Below, in pieces: positions 9,107 through 18,007 of a DNA stretch of 64,000 nucleotides. The DNA comes from Aeromonas rivipollensis (GTDB lineage Bacteria > Pseudomonadota > Gammaproteobacteria > Enterobacterales > Aeromonadaceae): contig NZ_CP149130.1 in the NCBI RefSeq assembly GCF_037811135.1, positions 2,848,501-2,912,500 of the forward strand, written 5' to 3'. The notes below the pieces were generated by a model. It did no database searches. It worked only from the letters and a program-made list of their open reading frames with translations, and was not told the origin of the DNA. Both the position numbers and the translations under genes were made by a program. Numbering within the stretch: the stretch's first letter is position 1; every line of letters begins with the position of its first letter.

Positions 9107-9136
9107 CGCCCGCTGTGCGCCGGATCACAGCGGGCG
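9107..9136 (+). terminator. Hairpin after btsR
   Basis: An 11-bp perfect stem (9107-9117 with 9126-9136) with an 8-nt loop starts three bases after the btsR stop. There is no T-run, so it may be a weak terminator or an mRNA end. Confidence 0.45.
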
Positions 9137-9164
9137 ACCGCTCGGGTCGCCATGTCGCCGCTCA
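9137..9164 (+). promoter_or_regulatory. Candidate BtsR direct-repeat site upstream of the CstA-family gene
   Basis: Two near-identical octamers, ACCGCTCG (9137-9144) and GCCGCTCA (9157-9164), are repeated in direct orientation with a 20-bp period. As I recall it, the BtsR (YehT) recognition element is a pair of ACC(G/A)CT(C/T)A octamers about two helical turns apart. The position, about 85-110 bp before the transporter start and right after btsR, fits a regulated promoter. Not experimentally supported here. Confidence 0.45.
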
Positions 9165-9245
9165 CCATCATTTACCTGCCGTTAACAGAAGGCCCCACCT
9201 AGACTGACCGCGCACACCATAAAATAACAATGCTGGAGCGTAACA

Positions 9246-10667
9246 ATGATCTGGTTCTTCCTCTGTGTCGGTCTGCTGGTCGCGGGCTACTTCATCTACG
9301 GCAAATTCGTCGAACGGATATTCGGCCCCAAACCCGAGCTGGCCACCCCCGCCATCACCATGGCCGACGGCGTGGACTATGTCCCCATGTCGGACAAGAA
9401 GGTCTACCTGGTTCAACTGCTCAACATCGCCGGTGTCGGCCCCATCTTCGGCCCCATACTCGGTGCCCTCTACGGCCCGGTGGCCATGCTCTGGATAGTG
9501 TTCGGCTGCATCTTCGCCGGCGCTGTTCACGACTACTTCTCCGGCATGCTGTCGGTGCGCGCCAAGGGGGCCTCGGTACCAACCGTGGTCGGCGAGCACC
9601 TCGGCACCGCCGCCAAGCACTTCATGAACCTGTTCGCCGTGGTGCTCTTGATGCTGGTGGGCGTGGTGTTCGTGCTGAGCCCGGCAGGCCTGCTCGCCAA
9701 CCTCACCTCCACCGATCTGGTCTACTGGATAGTGGCGATCTTTGCCTACTACATACTCGCCACCATAGTCCCCATCGACAAGATCATCGGCCGTTTCTAT
9801 CCCATCTTCGGCGCCCTGCTGGTCTTCATGTCAGTCGGCCTCATCATAGGGCTCATCGTCTCCGGCAAAGGCTTCTACAACACGGGTATGGACTTCTCCA
9901 ACCTGCACCCGACCGAGCTGCCGCTCTGGCCGCTCTTGTTCATCACCATCGCCTGTGGCGCGGTATCGGGCTTCCACGCCACCCAGTCACCGCTGATGGC
10001 CCGTTGCATGCAGAACGAGAAGTCCGGCCGTTTCATCTTCTACGGCGCCATGATAGGGGAAGGGATCATCGCCCTCATCTGGTGCACCCTGGGTCTCTCC
10101 TTCTACGACAGCACCGAAGCGCTCAACGCCACCATGGCCAACGGCGGCCCGGCGGCCGTGGTACACGAGGTCTCCACCAGCCTGCTCGGCACAGTGGGTG
10201 GCATCCTGGCCATCCTGGGCGTAGTGATCCTGCCCATCACCTCCGGTGACACCGCGTTTCGCAGCGCCCGCCTCATAGTGGCGGACTTCCTGAAGATGAC
10301 CCAGAAGCCGCTGGTCAAGCGCCTGCTCATCGCCATCCCCATGTTCATCCTCGGCTTCATCATCTCCAAGGCCGAGTTCGGGGTGATCTGGCGCTACTTC
10401 GGCTGGGCCAACCAGACCACAGCCGTCATCATGCTGTGGGCCGCCGCCGCCTACCTCATCAAGGAGGGCAAGCTGCACTGGATCTGCACCATACCCGCCA
10501 TCTTCATGACCGCCGTGGTCATTACCTACCTGGCCAACGCCCCCATCGGCTTCGGGCTGGCGATGAACGTCTCCACCATCATAGGTCTGGTGAGTACCGC
10601 CCTCATCACCCTGGCCTTCCTGGTGAAGTTCAGACCCTCCCAGCTGAGGGAAGCCAAGGAGAGCTGA
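9246..10667 (+). CDS. CstA-family transporter, probable pyruvate/peptide carrier
   Basis: A 473-residue polytopic membrane protein of the carbon-starvation CstA family. Visible family features are GPIFGPILGALYGPVAMLW, GAVHDYFSGMLSVRAKGAS, FHATQSPLMARC and ITSGDTAFRSARL. It is much shorter than E. coli CstA or BtsT (about 700 residues) and seems to belong to the shorter clade common in Vibrionaceae relatives. In E. coli BtsT imports pyruvate under BtsSR control. Synteny with btsSR makes a pyruvate transporter the best guess, though peptide transport as proposed for CstA is an alternative. The start at 9246 follows GGAG with 6-7 nt spacing. It is monocistronic with a terminator. Confidence 0.88.
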   Translation: MIWFFLCVGLLVAGYFIYGKFVERIFGPKPELATPAITMADGVDYVPMSDKKVYLVQLLNIAGVGPIFGPILGALYGPVAMLWIVFGCIFAGAVHDYFSGMLSVRAKGASVPTVVGEHLGTAAKHFMNLFAVVLLMLVGVVFVLSPAGLLANLTSTDLVYWIVAIFAYYILATIVPIDKIIGRFYPIFGALLVFMSVGLIIGLIVSGKGFYNTGMDFSNLHPTELPLWPLLFITIACGAVSGFHATQSPLMARCMQNEKSGRFIFYGAMIGEGIIALIWCTLGLSFYDSTEALNATMANGGPAAVVHEVSTSLLGTVGGILAILGVVILPITSGDTAFRSARLIVADFLKMTQKPLVKRLLIAIPMFILGFIISKAEFGVIWRYFGWANQTTAVIMLWAAAAYLIKEGKLHWICTIPAIFMTAVVITYLANAPIGFGLAMNVSTIIGLVSTALITLAFLVKFRPSQLREAKES

Positions 10668-10694
10668 GTCCCGAGACTGAGCCTTCCCCATGAC

Positions 10695-10724
10695 AAGAGG
10701 CCCGGCATTGCTGCCGGGCCTCTT
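10695..10724 (+). terminator. Rho-independent terminator after the CstA-family gene
   Basis: A 13-bp perfect stem (10695-10707 with 10712-10724), loop TTGC, then CATTTT. It lies between two convergent genes. The T-run favours the plus strand. Confidence 0.85.
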
Positions 10725-10738
10725 CATTTTCCAGGGGC

Positions 10739-12367
10739 TTACTCTTTGGTGGGCGTCCCGGGGGCCTCGGCGGGCGCCTGGTACCAGTGCTCCCTGGCCA
10801 CCAGTACCGCCTGCTCCGGCTGGGCGATGAAGTTGGGGGACATGATCTGCACCCCGAACTCGTTGAACACATCCTGGATGTGGCCATGGAGCTCGGTCTT
10901 GACCACAGCGGGGAGCAAGTCCGCCTTCATCCGTACCTGCAACTCATACTCCACATACCAGTCCTGCAGATTCAGCTGACGCACCAGGGGCGGCTCGGAC
11001 TGATTGAGCATGGTGCAGCGCCGGGCCGCCAGCTCCAGCATGGCGTGCACCTGACGCCAGGGCGCATCGTAGCCGATAGTCACCTTGGTCAGCAGTGCGA
11101 CCCCCTTCTCCCCCGCCAGCCGTGTCAGGTTCACCACCTTGCCCCCCACCACCACGGCATTGGGCAGGGTTACCTCGTGATCCTGGCGGGTCACCAGCTT
11201 GGTGGAGAGGGCATTGAGCTCGCTCACCATCCCCTCCACCTCGCCAATCTGCACCAGATCGCCGGGCCGCAGGGCGCGGGAGTAGATGAGCACCAGGCCG
11301 CTCATGGCATGGTTCATGATGCCCGCCGACCCCAGTGTCACCATGAGGCCGAAGAAGACGCTGATCCCCTTGAAGGCGTCGGAGTCGGCGCCGGGCAGAT
11401 AGGGGTAGGCCACGGTCAGGGCAAACAGCCAGATCACCACCGAGAGCAGCCGCCGTGTCGCTCCTATGGTCTCGGCGTGCAGCCCCTGCACCCGAAACTG
11501 TCCCCGCTCGATGCGATCGAAGAGGATGGCCAGCATACGGATGAAGAAGCGGGTGATGATCACGATCAGCACCACTGTCACCAGGCCCGGCATGGCCGCA
11601 ATCATGCCCTCCAGCATGCCGCCACAGAGGGCAAACAGGGAGTCTCCCAGCCGCTCGCTCCAGGCCCGGGTATGGGGGAAGAGGCCAAGCACATAGGTGA
11701 GCCAGCCATAGGTGAGCATGAAGATCAGCAGCAGGGTCAGCAGGCCGAGCAGGCGGACCTCCACGTTGCCCGCCACCTGGCGCCACTGATGGGGGATCAA
11801 TCCCTTCTGCAGCAGGAGACGATTGGCGAGCCACTTCCTGAGCCGCCGATGACCACATTGCAGCGACCAGATGAGACCGAAGAAGATCAGGCTGGCCAGG
11901 AGCGCCATGCCGCCAGCCTTCACCAGATAGGGGGTGGAGTGCAACTCGAGGTATTTGAGCCGTACCTTGTCGAGCCGCTGGCGGACACGCTCGCTCGCCT
12001 GATCCAGGCTCAGCTCGTCGAGGGTTTCCAGATCCCCCTCCACCAGCACCAGGATCCGCTTGCCATTGACCAGAAACTCCCGGCTGTCCTGCCCGAAGCG
12101 CCTGGCGCTCACCAGGGTCACCGGCTGTTCAAGATCCGAGGCCTGCAGCTGCTTGATCCGCTCCTGCACCAACCGGACTCTGCCCGCCCCGTCCAGACGA
12201 CCAAACTTGGCCTGGAGCATGACGATGGGTTCATGGAGCAGCACCAGAGTCTGTGCCTTCTCCTGCACGGTCGGCTCCAGCCGGGGTTCGGCGGCCCATG
12301 CCACCGTGACCTGGGCTAGCATGAGCAGCAGCCCCAACCCGAGGTTCATTGTGTATCGCCTTTTCAT
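10739..12367 (-). CDS. MscS-family mechanosensitive channel with periplasmic N-terminal domain
   Basis: A 542-residue protein. A signal peptide (MNLGLGLLLMLAQVTVAWAA) is followed by a roughly 120-residue coiled-coil-like periplasmic domain, several membrane helices, and an MscS pore and beta domain (GLMVTLGSAGIMNHAMSGLVL, RPGDLVQIGEVEGMV, HEVTLPNAVVVGGKVVNLTR). Such channels release solutes on hypo-osmotic shock; the ligand or threshold of this one is unknown. Two starts are possible. The ATG at 12367 has AAGGTG 4-5 nt upstream. The ATG at 12349 begins directly at the signal peptide and has AAAAGG upstream. The first Shine-Dalgarno/start lies inside a strong inverted repeat. The gene is divergent from yiaW. 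Confidence 0.88.
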   Translation of the reverse strand: MKRRYTMNLGLGLLLMLAQVTVAWAAEPRLEPTVQEKAQTLVLLHEPIVMLQAKFGRLDGAGRVRLVQERIKQLQASDLEQPVTLVSARRFGQDSREFLVNGKRILVLVEGDLETLDELSLDQASERVRQRLDKVRLKYLELHSTPYLVKAGGMALLASLIFFGLIWSLQCGHRRLRKWLANRLLLQKGLIPHQWRQVAGNVEVRLLGLLTLLLIFMLTYGWLTYVLGLFPHTRAWSERLGDSLFALCGGMLEGMIAAMPGLVTVVLIVIITRFFIRMLAILFDRIERGQFRVQGLHAETIGATRRLLSVVIWLFALTVAYPYLPGADSDAFKGISVFFGLMVTLGSAGIMNHAMSGLVLIYSRALRPGDLVQIGEVEGMVSELNALSTKLVTRQDHEVTLPNAVVVGGKVVNLTRLAGEKGVALLTKVTIGYDAPWRQVHAMLELAARRCTMLNQSEPPLVRQLNLQDWYVEYELQVRMKADLLPAVVKTELHGHIQDVFNEFGVQIMSPNFIAQPEQAVLVAREHWYQAPAEAPGTPTKE

Positions 12368-12447
12368 CGCGCACCTTTTTTGTCACGAGACATACGACTC
12401 TCTTTCATGCTTGATTTTATAGAAAGAAATCAATGGTGCGCGATAAA
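12363..12447 (-). promoter_or_regulatory. Inverted repeat covering the MscS-family gene start
   Basis: ATCGCGCACC (minus strand, 12444-12435) is the exact reverse complement of GGTGCGCGAT (12375-12366), which contains the Shine-Dalgarno core AGGTG and the AT of the start codon. Three outer pairs, one of them G-U, extend the stem to 13 bp; the loop is 59 nt. If transcribed, the stem would sequester translation initiation. A TATAAA about 25 bp inside the loop could instead place the promoter between the arms, in which case the repeat is a DNA operator. Confidence 0.5.
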
Positions 12448-12591
12448 TAGCCAACCGATTAACCGAGCCTGTACTGATGATCCAACTCCCTGCTCGCACC
12501 CTTGCGCTCTGCTAATATGCTGTCATCATGAGCCGATTATTGTGAATGCCAGGCTCCGGGTATGGCCTCGCGACTTAGATGGGAGAAACCG

Positions 12592-12924
12592 ATGGTACTT
12601 GACTACATTGCCCTGGGAATATTGGTGTTCGTTGTCTTGATCATGTTCTATGGAGTCATCGTCATCCACGACATTCCGTATGAAATCGCCAAGCATCGCA
12701 ATCACCCGCACCAGGATGCCATTCATGTGGCCGGCTGGGTCAGCCTGTTCACCCTGCACGTGCTCTGGCCTTTCCTCTGGATCTGGGCCACGCTCTATCG
12801 CCCCGATCGCGGCTGGGGGTTCAGTCAGCGTCTTGAAAAAGACGAAGACGAAATCACCGCACTCAAGCAAGAGCTTGCCGTCCTGCAGGCCCGTATGACC
12901 ACGCTCGAACAGACTGAAAAATAG
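12592..12924 (+). CDS. yiaW: DUF3302 inner-membrane protein YiaW
   Basis: A 110-residue protein with two membrane helices (residues ~5-27 and ~45-68) and a charged C-terminal coiled coil. It matches E. coli YiaW: LDYIALGILVFVVLI, VIHDIPYEIAKHRNHPH, HVAGWVSLFTLHVLWPFLWI. Function unknown; it is always paired with a YiaV-type membrane-fusion protein, so the two probably form an envelope export unit. A longer reading from 12562 is rejected because GGGAGA lies 6 nt before the ATG at 12592 and the homologue starts there. The gap to yiaV is 10 bp, so the two are co-transcribed. Confidence 0.92.
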   Translation: MVLDYIALGILVFVVLIMFYGVIVIHDIPYEIAKHRNHPHQDAIHVAGWVSLFTLHVLWPFLWIWATLYRPDRGWGFSQRLEKDEDEITALKQELAVLQARMTTLEQTEK

Positions 12925-12934
12925 GTAACCCTCC

Positions 12935-13972
12935 ATGGATTTGCTACTTATTCTCACCTATACGGCCATCTGTGTAGGGATTTTCAAGATCTTCAAGATC
13001 CCGCTCAACAAGTGGACTGTACCGACCGCCGTGCTTGGTGGCGTCTTCATCATAGGGGCCCTCATCACCCTGATGAACTACAACCACCCCTATGCCCAGA
13101 CGGCCCGGGATTACTACGTCTCCACCCCCGTCGTTCCCCTGGTGAAGGGACGAGTGACCGATGTCCCGGTCAAGCCCAACCAGGAAGTGAAACAAGGCGA
13201 CGTGCTGTTCAAGATAGACCCGATGCGCTTCGAGCAGAAAGTCAACAGCCTGGCCGCCCGTCTCACCGCCAGCAAGGAAAACCTCAACTCCATCAGCGCC
13301 AGACTCCGTTCTGCGAAGCTTGACCGGGATCGGGCGAAAGAGCTGATGCGCCGTGGTATCGGCAAACAGCGCGATCTGGATGTGACACAGGCCAATGTCG
13401 ATGACATCACGGCGCAGATAGATCAGCAGAAAGCAACCATCGAAGATCTGCAGGCCCAACTGAGCGAAGCACAGTACAACCTGGAGCAGACAGTGGTCTA
13501 TGCCCCCTCGGATGGCTATGTGCTGCAAATGGCCCTGCGCCCCGGCATGGTAGCCACCCCCTACCTGTATCGCCCCGTGATGACCTTCGTTCACAAGGAC
13601 GAGAACTTCTATGTGGGCTGGTTCTGGCAGAACAGCATGCAACGCCTCAAGGCGGGTGACGAAGCGGAAGTGGTCATCGATGGTGTCCCCGGACGCATCT
13701 TCAAGGGCAAGGTCGAGGCCATCATCCCGGCCATAGCGTCCGGCAACGTGCAAGCCAACGCCCCCTTGCTGGATCAGAACTCGGCGCAGCAACCGGGTCG
13801 CCTGCCGGTGCTCATCCGCATCACTGACCCAGACTGGGCCCAGTATCAGGTGATTGCCGGCTCCAGCGGTCAGGCCGCCATCTATACCGAACACATGCAC
13901 CATGTGGCCATCATGCGCAAGATCCTGTTGCGCATGGGCAGCTGGCTCAACTACCTGTTCCCCTTCCACTAA
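12935..13972 (+). CDS. yiaV: HlyD-family membrane-fusion protein YiaV
   Basis: A 345-residue periplasmic adaptor anchored by an N-terminal helix pair (residues ~1-50). A biotinyl-lipoyl-like half follows ([20 protein letters not shown]), then a long alpha-helical hairpin (~85-180), a second lipoyl half ([20 protein letters not shown]) and a beta-barrel region. It is similar to E. coli YiaV, which binds or forms part of an uncharacterised efflux system with YiaW. No ATPase or RND pump gene is adjacent, so the partner is unknown. The start has no strong Shine-Dalgarno but is 10 bp after yiaW, consistent with coupling. It ends at a strong terminator. Confidence 0.9.
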   Translation: MDLLLILTYTAICVGIFKIFKIPLNKWTVPTAVLGGVFIIGALITLMNYNHPYAQTARDYYVSTPVVPLVKGRVTDVPVKPNQEVKQGDVLFKIDPMRFEQKVNSLAARLTASKENLNSISARLRSAKLDRDRAKELMRRGIGKQRDLDVTQANVDDITAQIDQQKATIEDLQAQLSEAQYNLEQTVVYAPSDGYVLQMALRPGMVATPYLYRPVMTFVHKDENFYVGWFWQNSMQRLKAGDEAEVVIDGVPGRIFKGKVEAIIPAIASGNVQANAPLLDQNSAQQPGRLPVLIRITDPDWAQYQVIAGSSGQAAIYTEHMHHVAIMRKILLRMGSWLNYLFPFH

Positions 13973-13989
13973 GCACCTTGGTGGTACCT

Positions 13990-14021
13990 GCGGGCCGGCA
14001 TCATGCCGGCCCGCTGTTTTT
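13990..14021 (+). terminator. Rho-independent terminator after yiaV
   Basis: An 11-bp perfect GC stem (13990-14000 with 14004-14014), loop TCA, then TGTTTTT. Confidence 0.92.
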
Positions 14022-14085
14022 GTGGCCCCAAGATCCATATAATGGCGCCATCCTGCGCCGCACCATGTTCACACGCCACGCCCTC

Positions 14086-15846
14086 ATGTTCGTTCTCAGA
14101 CCCTATCAAACCGACGCCGTCAACGCCGTGATCAGCCACTTTCGCAAGCACCCGGATCCCGCCGTGGTAGTGCTGCCCACAGGGGCGGGCAAGAGTCTGG
14201 TTATCGCCGAGCTGGCCCGCAAGGCGCGTGGCCGGGTGCTGGTGCTGGCCCACGTCAAGGAGCTGGTGGAGCAGAACCACGCCAAGTACGAGGCCTGGGG
14301 GCTCAAGGCCGACATCTTCGCCGCCGGATTGGCTCGCAAGGAGGCGAGCGCCCAGGTGGTGTTCGGCTCGGTGCAGTCGGTGGCCCGCAACCTGACAGCA
14401 TTTGACGGGGCCTTTTCCCTGCTCATCATCGACGAGTGCCACCGGGTCTCGCTCGATGACGACAGCCAGTACCATCAGGTGATCGAGCATCTCAAGGGGA
14501 CCAATCCGGCCCTCAAGATCCTGGGGCTCACCGCCACTCCGTACCGGATGGGGCTGGGCTGGATCTACCGGCGTCACTACCACGGCATGGTGAAGAGCCA
14601 CGGGGAGCGGCTCTTTGGCGACTGCGTGTTCGAGCTGCCCCTGCGCTTCATGGTGAAGAACGGCTACCTGACGCCGCCACGCATGATCGATGCCCCCATA
14701 GTCCACTACGACTTCAGCAGGCTGGTGCCGAGGGAGAACGGCCTGTTCAGCGAGGCGGATCTCAACGGCGAGCTCAAGCGCCAGCAGCGGGTCACCCCCC
14801 ACATCCTCAATCAGGTGCTGGAGTATGCCGCCGAGCGGCAGGGGGTGATGATCTTCGCCGCCACCGTCGAGCATGCCCGGGAAATTCAGGGGCTGCTGCT
14901 CGCCAAATCCCAGACGGCGGCCCTCGTCACCGGCGAAACGCCAGGGCCGGAGCGCGATACCCTCATCCATGCCTTCAAGGAGCGGGAGATCAAGTTTCTG
15001 GTCAACGTGGCGGTGCTCACCACCGGCTTCGATGCTCCCCATGTCGATCTCATCGTGATGCTGCGCCCCACCGAGTCGGTGTCGCTCTATCAGCAGATTG
15101 TGGGGCGCGGCCTGCGCCTGTCGCCGGGCAAGACTGATTGTCTGGTGCTCGACTACGCCGGCAACAACTTCAACCTGTTTGCCCCCGAGGTGGGGGAGCC
15201 CAGACCCCACACCGGTACAGAACCGGTACAGGTCCCCTGCCCCGCCTGCGGCTTTGCCAACACCTTCTGGGGCAAGACAGACGAGGAGGGCAAGGTGGTC
15301 GAGCACTACGGCCGCCGCTGCCAGGGGCTGTTTGAAGATGACGAGGGCCACCGCGAGGAGTGCGACTACCGCTTTCGCGCCAAGATCTGTCCCGCCTGCG
15401 GCGCCGAAAACGACATCGCCGCCCGCCGCTGCCAGAGCTGCGATCAGTTGCTGGTGGATCCGGACGACAAGCTCAAGGAAGCCCTCAATCTCAAGGACTG
15501 CATGGTCATTCGCTGCGCGGGGCTGACCCTCACCGCAGGGCGCGGCAAACAGGGGGAGCGGCTGGAGGTGACCTATCACGATGAAGACGGTCTCACCCTG
15601 ACGGAATACTTCGCCTTTCACACCAGCGGTGCGCGGCGCTTGTTTCAACAACGCTTTGTGCGTCATCATTGGCCCGCCCCGGGCCTGGAGCCCGAATTTA
15701 CCACTCTGGCGAGCGTGCTGGCTGCGCAAAGCCAGTTCCGTCACCCGGATTTCGTCATCGCCCGCAAGTCGGGGCGTTTCTGGCAGGTGAAGGAGAAAAT
15801 TTTTGATTATGAAGGGCGGTACCGCACTGCCAACGCCTTTGCCTAG
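14086..15846 (+). CDS. radD: Superfamily 2 DNA helicase/ATPase RadD
   Basis: At 586 residues this is exactly the length of E. coli RadD (YejH), an ATPase that interacts with SSB and supports recombinational repair and crossover resolution. Walker A is LPTGAGKS with Lys36, the Walker B box is IIDECH, motif III is [10 protein letters not shown] and motif VI is [14 protein letters not shown]. Two zinc-binding clusters follow: [11 protein letters not shown] with a CDYR segment, then [18 protein letters not shown]. An in-frame reading extends upstream, but the ATG at 14086 (MFVLRPYQ) aligns with the E. coli start. An ATG at 14065 is a possible alternative. No clear Shine-Dalgarno is visible. A TATAAT at 14038-14043 may be its -10 box, giving a very short leader. 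Confidence 0.95.
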   Translation: MFVLRPYQTDAVNAVISHFRKHPDPAVVVLPTGAGKSLVIAELARKARGRVLVLAHVKELVEQNHAKYEAWGLKADIFAAGLARKEASAQVVFGSVQSVARNLTAFDGAFSLLIIDECHRVSLDDDSQYHQVIEHLKGTNPALKILGLTATPYRMGLGWIYRRHYHGMVKSHGERLFGDCVFELPLRFMVKNGYLTPPRMIDAPIVHYDFSRLVPRENGLFSEADLNGELKRQQRVTPHILNQVLEYAAERQGVMIFAATVEHAREIQGLLLAKSQTAALVTGETPGPERDTLIHAFKEREIKFLVNVAVLTTGFDAPHVDLIVMLRPTESVSLYQQIVGRGLRLSPGKTDCLVLDYAGNNFNLFAPEVGEPRPHTGTEPVQVPCPACGFANTFWGKTDEEGKVVEHYGRRCQGLFEDDEGHREECDYRFRAKICPACGAENDIAARRCQSCDQLLVDPDDKLKEALNLKDCMVIRCAGLTLTAGRGKQGERLEVTYHDEDGLTLTEYFAFHTSGARRLFQQRFVRHHWPAPGLEPEFTTLASVLAAQSQFRHPDFVIARKSGRFWQVKEKIFDYEGRYRTANAFA

Positions 15847-15938
15847 CCACGCCATCTGGCGGGCAAATGACAGTTACCAGGTTTGATTATCAGGGGCGCA
15901 TCGCACTGCCGGCGCCCTTCGTTCAGTTAGAGGATCTT

Positions 15939-17372
15939 ATGCAGCGGTTGTTGATTGGTTTTTGTGCTCTCTTTTCCCTGGTGGCCCAGGCCACCCCGCT
16001 GACCCCGCCCAAGGGGGGCCAGTACGCCGTCATAGTCCAGGGCAACAGCGGGGTGGAGTTTGCCCGTCACGCCGACGACATGATAGCCCCCGCCTCCACC
16101 ATGAAGGTGCTGACCGCCCTGGCCGCCCGCATCGAGCTCGGCGCCGACTTCCGTTTCGCCACCGACATTCAGGCCCAGCCCGGCGCCAAACAGGGTGACG
16201 CCATCAATGGCGACATCTGGATCAACTTCGTCGGCGACCCCACACTGTCGCGGATGGATCTGGTGGCCCTGTTCAAGCAGCTCGGGGTTACCCGCATTCA
16301 GGGCAATGTCTACGTCAACACCGGTGCCTACAACGGCTATGAGCGCGGCAACGGCTGGTCCTGGGGGGATCAGACCCTCTGCTTCGCAGCCCCCGTCTCA
16401 GCCGTCATCATCGACAAGAACTGTGCCTACGGCACCGTCACCGCCACCCAGATTGGCAGGCCCGCGGTGGGCAACGTCGCCACCGGCGTCCCTATCGGCA
16501 TCGGCGCCGACAACGTGGAGGTGATGAGCTATGGCGACATGGCGCGTCAGTTCTGCGCCCTGGAAGTGGACATGGCCAAGGGCAACTTCTACGAACTCAA
16601 GGGCTGCATCACCCCGAACAAGGAGCCGCAGGGCCTGCGCTTTGCCATCCACGACGTGGAAGCCTGGGGCTGGGACAACATCCGCTGGGCCATGAACCGC
16701 GCCGGGATCAGCCACGACGGCCTGCTGCGGGTCACCCATCAGGCCCCGGTGAGCGCCGATACCCTGGCCACCCATTACTCGGTCTCCCTGCCGGTGATGC
16801 TCTCCAAGATGCTGAAAAAATCCGACAACCTCTACGCCGACACCTTCCTCAAAACCGTGGGTCGTCACTACTACAACAAACCGGGCAGCTATCGCAGCGG
16901 CACCATGGCGGTGCGCGCCATCCTGACCAAGCACGGCATCGATCTGGGCAACGCCACCCTGGCAGACGGCTCCGGCCTCTCCGCTCACAACCTCATCAGC
17001 GCCCGCCAGATGCTGTCGGTGCTGAACTTCATCCAGAAGAACGACGCCGAGCTCGACTTCATCAAGCTGCTGCCGAGTTCCCAGGTGGACGGTACCCTGG
17101 CCTGGCGACGCAGCGTCACCGCCCCCATGATGAAGAACAAGGTGCACGCCAAGACGGGCACCATCACCGGCACCTCCAACCTGGCCGGCTTCATCGACAC
17201 CGCCAGCGGCCAGCGCAAGGCCTTCGTGATGTTCCAGCGCGGTCTCTCCCAGGATCCGGCTACCCACGAGCGCTATCGCGCCAGCAAGGCCGCCTGGCCG
17301 TGGACAGTGTTCGAGAAGGGGGTGCTGGAGAGCATCTATCAGCAGCAACCCATCCAGATTGCCGAGCAATAA
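15939..17372 (+). CDS. dacB: D-Ala-D-Ala carboxypeptidase/endopeptidase PBP4
   Basis: A 477-residue periplasmic class C penicillin-binding protein that trims pentapeptides and cleaves peptide cross-links in murein. The signal peptide is MQRLLIGFCALFSLVAQA. The catalytic triad motifs are S53-T-M-K56, S295-D-N297 and K405-T-G407. In Aeromonas loss of PBP4 activity can trigger AmpC/BlrAB signalling, so the gene is of interest for beta-lactam response (general knowledge, not shown here). A reading from 15867 exists. The ATG at 15939 is chosen because AGAGGA sits 7 nt upstream and the signal peptide begins there. The 3' end is partly duplicated downstream. Confidence 0.95.
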   Translation: MQRLLIGFCALFSLVAQATPLTPPKGGQYAVIVQGNSGVEFARHADDMIAPASTMKVLTALAARIELGADFRFATDIQAQPGAKQGDAINGDIWINFVGDPTLSRMDLVALFKQLGVTRIQGNVYVNTGAYNGYERGNGWSWGDQTLCFAAPVSAVIIDKNCAYGTVTATQIGRPAVGNVATGVPIGIGADNVEVMSYGDMARQFCALEVDMAKGNFYELKGCITPNKEPQGLRFAIHDVEAWGWDNIRWAMNRAGISHDGLLRVTHQAPVSADTLATHYSVSLPVMLSKMLKKSDNLYADTFLKTVGRHYYNKPGSYRSGTMAVRAILTKHGIDLGNATLADGSGLSAHNLISARQMLSVLNFIQKNDAELDFIKLLPSSQVDGTLAWRRSVTAPMMKNKVHAKTGTITGTSNLAGFIDTASGQRKAFVMFQRGLSQDPATHERYRASKAAWPWTVFEKGVLESIYQQQPIQIAEQ

Positions 17373-17520
17373 GGCAGGCTTGGGTGGAGCGGAGCGCATC
17401 GCTCAGCAGCCACGAATCCTGAGTGCCGAGCAGTAAGGCAGGCTTGCTTGAATGGAGCGGAGTGCATCGCTCGGCAGCCACGAATCCTGAGTGCCGGGAT
17501 TGTCGAGCAATAGGGCTGGA
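17361..17520 (+). repeat. Degenerate tandem repeats derived from the dacB 3' end
   Basis: Unit 1 (17361-17424) starts with the last four dacB codons, including the stop. Unit 2 (17425-17492) repeats it with a 4-bp insertion and a few substitutions. A third truncated unit runs from 17493 to about 17520. Each full unit has a small hairpin (GAGCG-CAT-CGCTC, with a G-T pair in unit 2). With the following non-coding sequence to 17614 this fills the dacB-grxA gap. Confidence 0.8.
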
Positions 17521-17614
17521 ATAGTTCGCCGCCGCTCAACGTGCAGGCCTCCGTGTCGTCACCTATCCAGGGTGCAATCGAGCACGGCGAATGCACGCAT
17601 CGGTATTTTCAGCT

Positions 17615-17642
17615 TTGACTGGTCCAAAGCCGAGGCTATGCT
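17615..17642 (+). promoter_or_regulatory. Candidate sigma-70 promoter of grxA
   Basis: TTGACT (17615-17620), 16-bp spacer, TATGCT (17637-17642), about 38 bp before the predicted start site region of grxA. Good hexamers; spacing slightly short. Confidence 0.6.
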
Positions 17643-17686
17643 GTTGCCAGCCTCGTCTCAACGGCCTTATCTAACGGAGAGAAAAG

Positions 17687-17944
17687 ATGTTTGTAGAAAT
17701 TTTTGGTCGCCCGGGTTGCCCCTATTGCGTTCGTGCCAAGCAGATTGCCGAGCAGTTGACCGAGGAGCGCGATGACTTCGAATTCCGCTATGTGGATATC
17801 AACGTCGCCGGGCTCACCAAGGACGATCTGGCCGCCAAGGCGGGCAAGCCCGTCACCACAGTGCCGCAGATCTTCCTGGACGAACGGCACATCGGTGGCT
17901 GCACCGATTTCGAGGCCTATGCCAGAGCCAATCTGGGCCTGTAA
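17687..17944 (+). CDS. grxA: Glutaredoxin 1 (GrxA)
   Basis: An 85-residue cytosolic dithiol glutaredoxin that uses glutathione to reduce ribonucleotide reductase, PAPS reductase and protein disulfides. It matches E. coli GrxA: active site C11-P-Y-C14, the TVP loop at 58-60 and the glutathione-binding GG at 70-71. One variation is HIGGCTDF where E. coli has HIGGYTDF, giving an extra Cys72; other glutaredoxins such as Grx3 also have GGC here. Shine-Dalgarno GGAGAG lies 8 nt upstream. It has its own promoter and terminator. Confidence 0.96.
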   Translation: MFVEIFGRPGCPYCVRAKQIAEQLTEERDDFEFRYVDINVAGLTKDDLAAKAGKPVTTVPQIFLDERHIGGCTDFEAYARANLGL

Positions 17945-17957
17945 GTCCGATACCCAC

Positions 17958-17990
17958 ATAAGAAAAGGCGCCTGGCGCGCCTTTTCTTAT
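17958..17990. terminator. Bidirectional terminator between grxA and the DUF1653 gene
   Basis: A 14-bp perfect stem (17958-17971 with 17977-17990), loop CTGGC. A/T-rich outer arms provide T-runs in both directions between convergent genes. Confidence 0.9.
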
Positions 17991-18007
17991 GGACCTTGAT
18001 CACTCCC

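Noticed and set aside
10787-12319. 510-codon plus-strand frame opposite the MscS-type gene
   Set aside because: His/Gln-rich low-complexity composition typical of an antisense shadow; the minus strand encodes a clear channel.
13969-15855. 628-codon minus-strand frame opposite radD
   Set aside because: Antisense shadow of a recognised helicase, no start signal.
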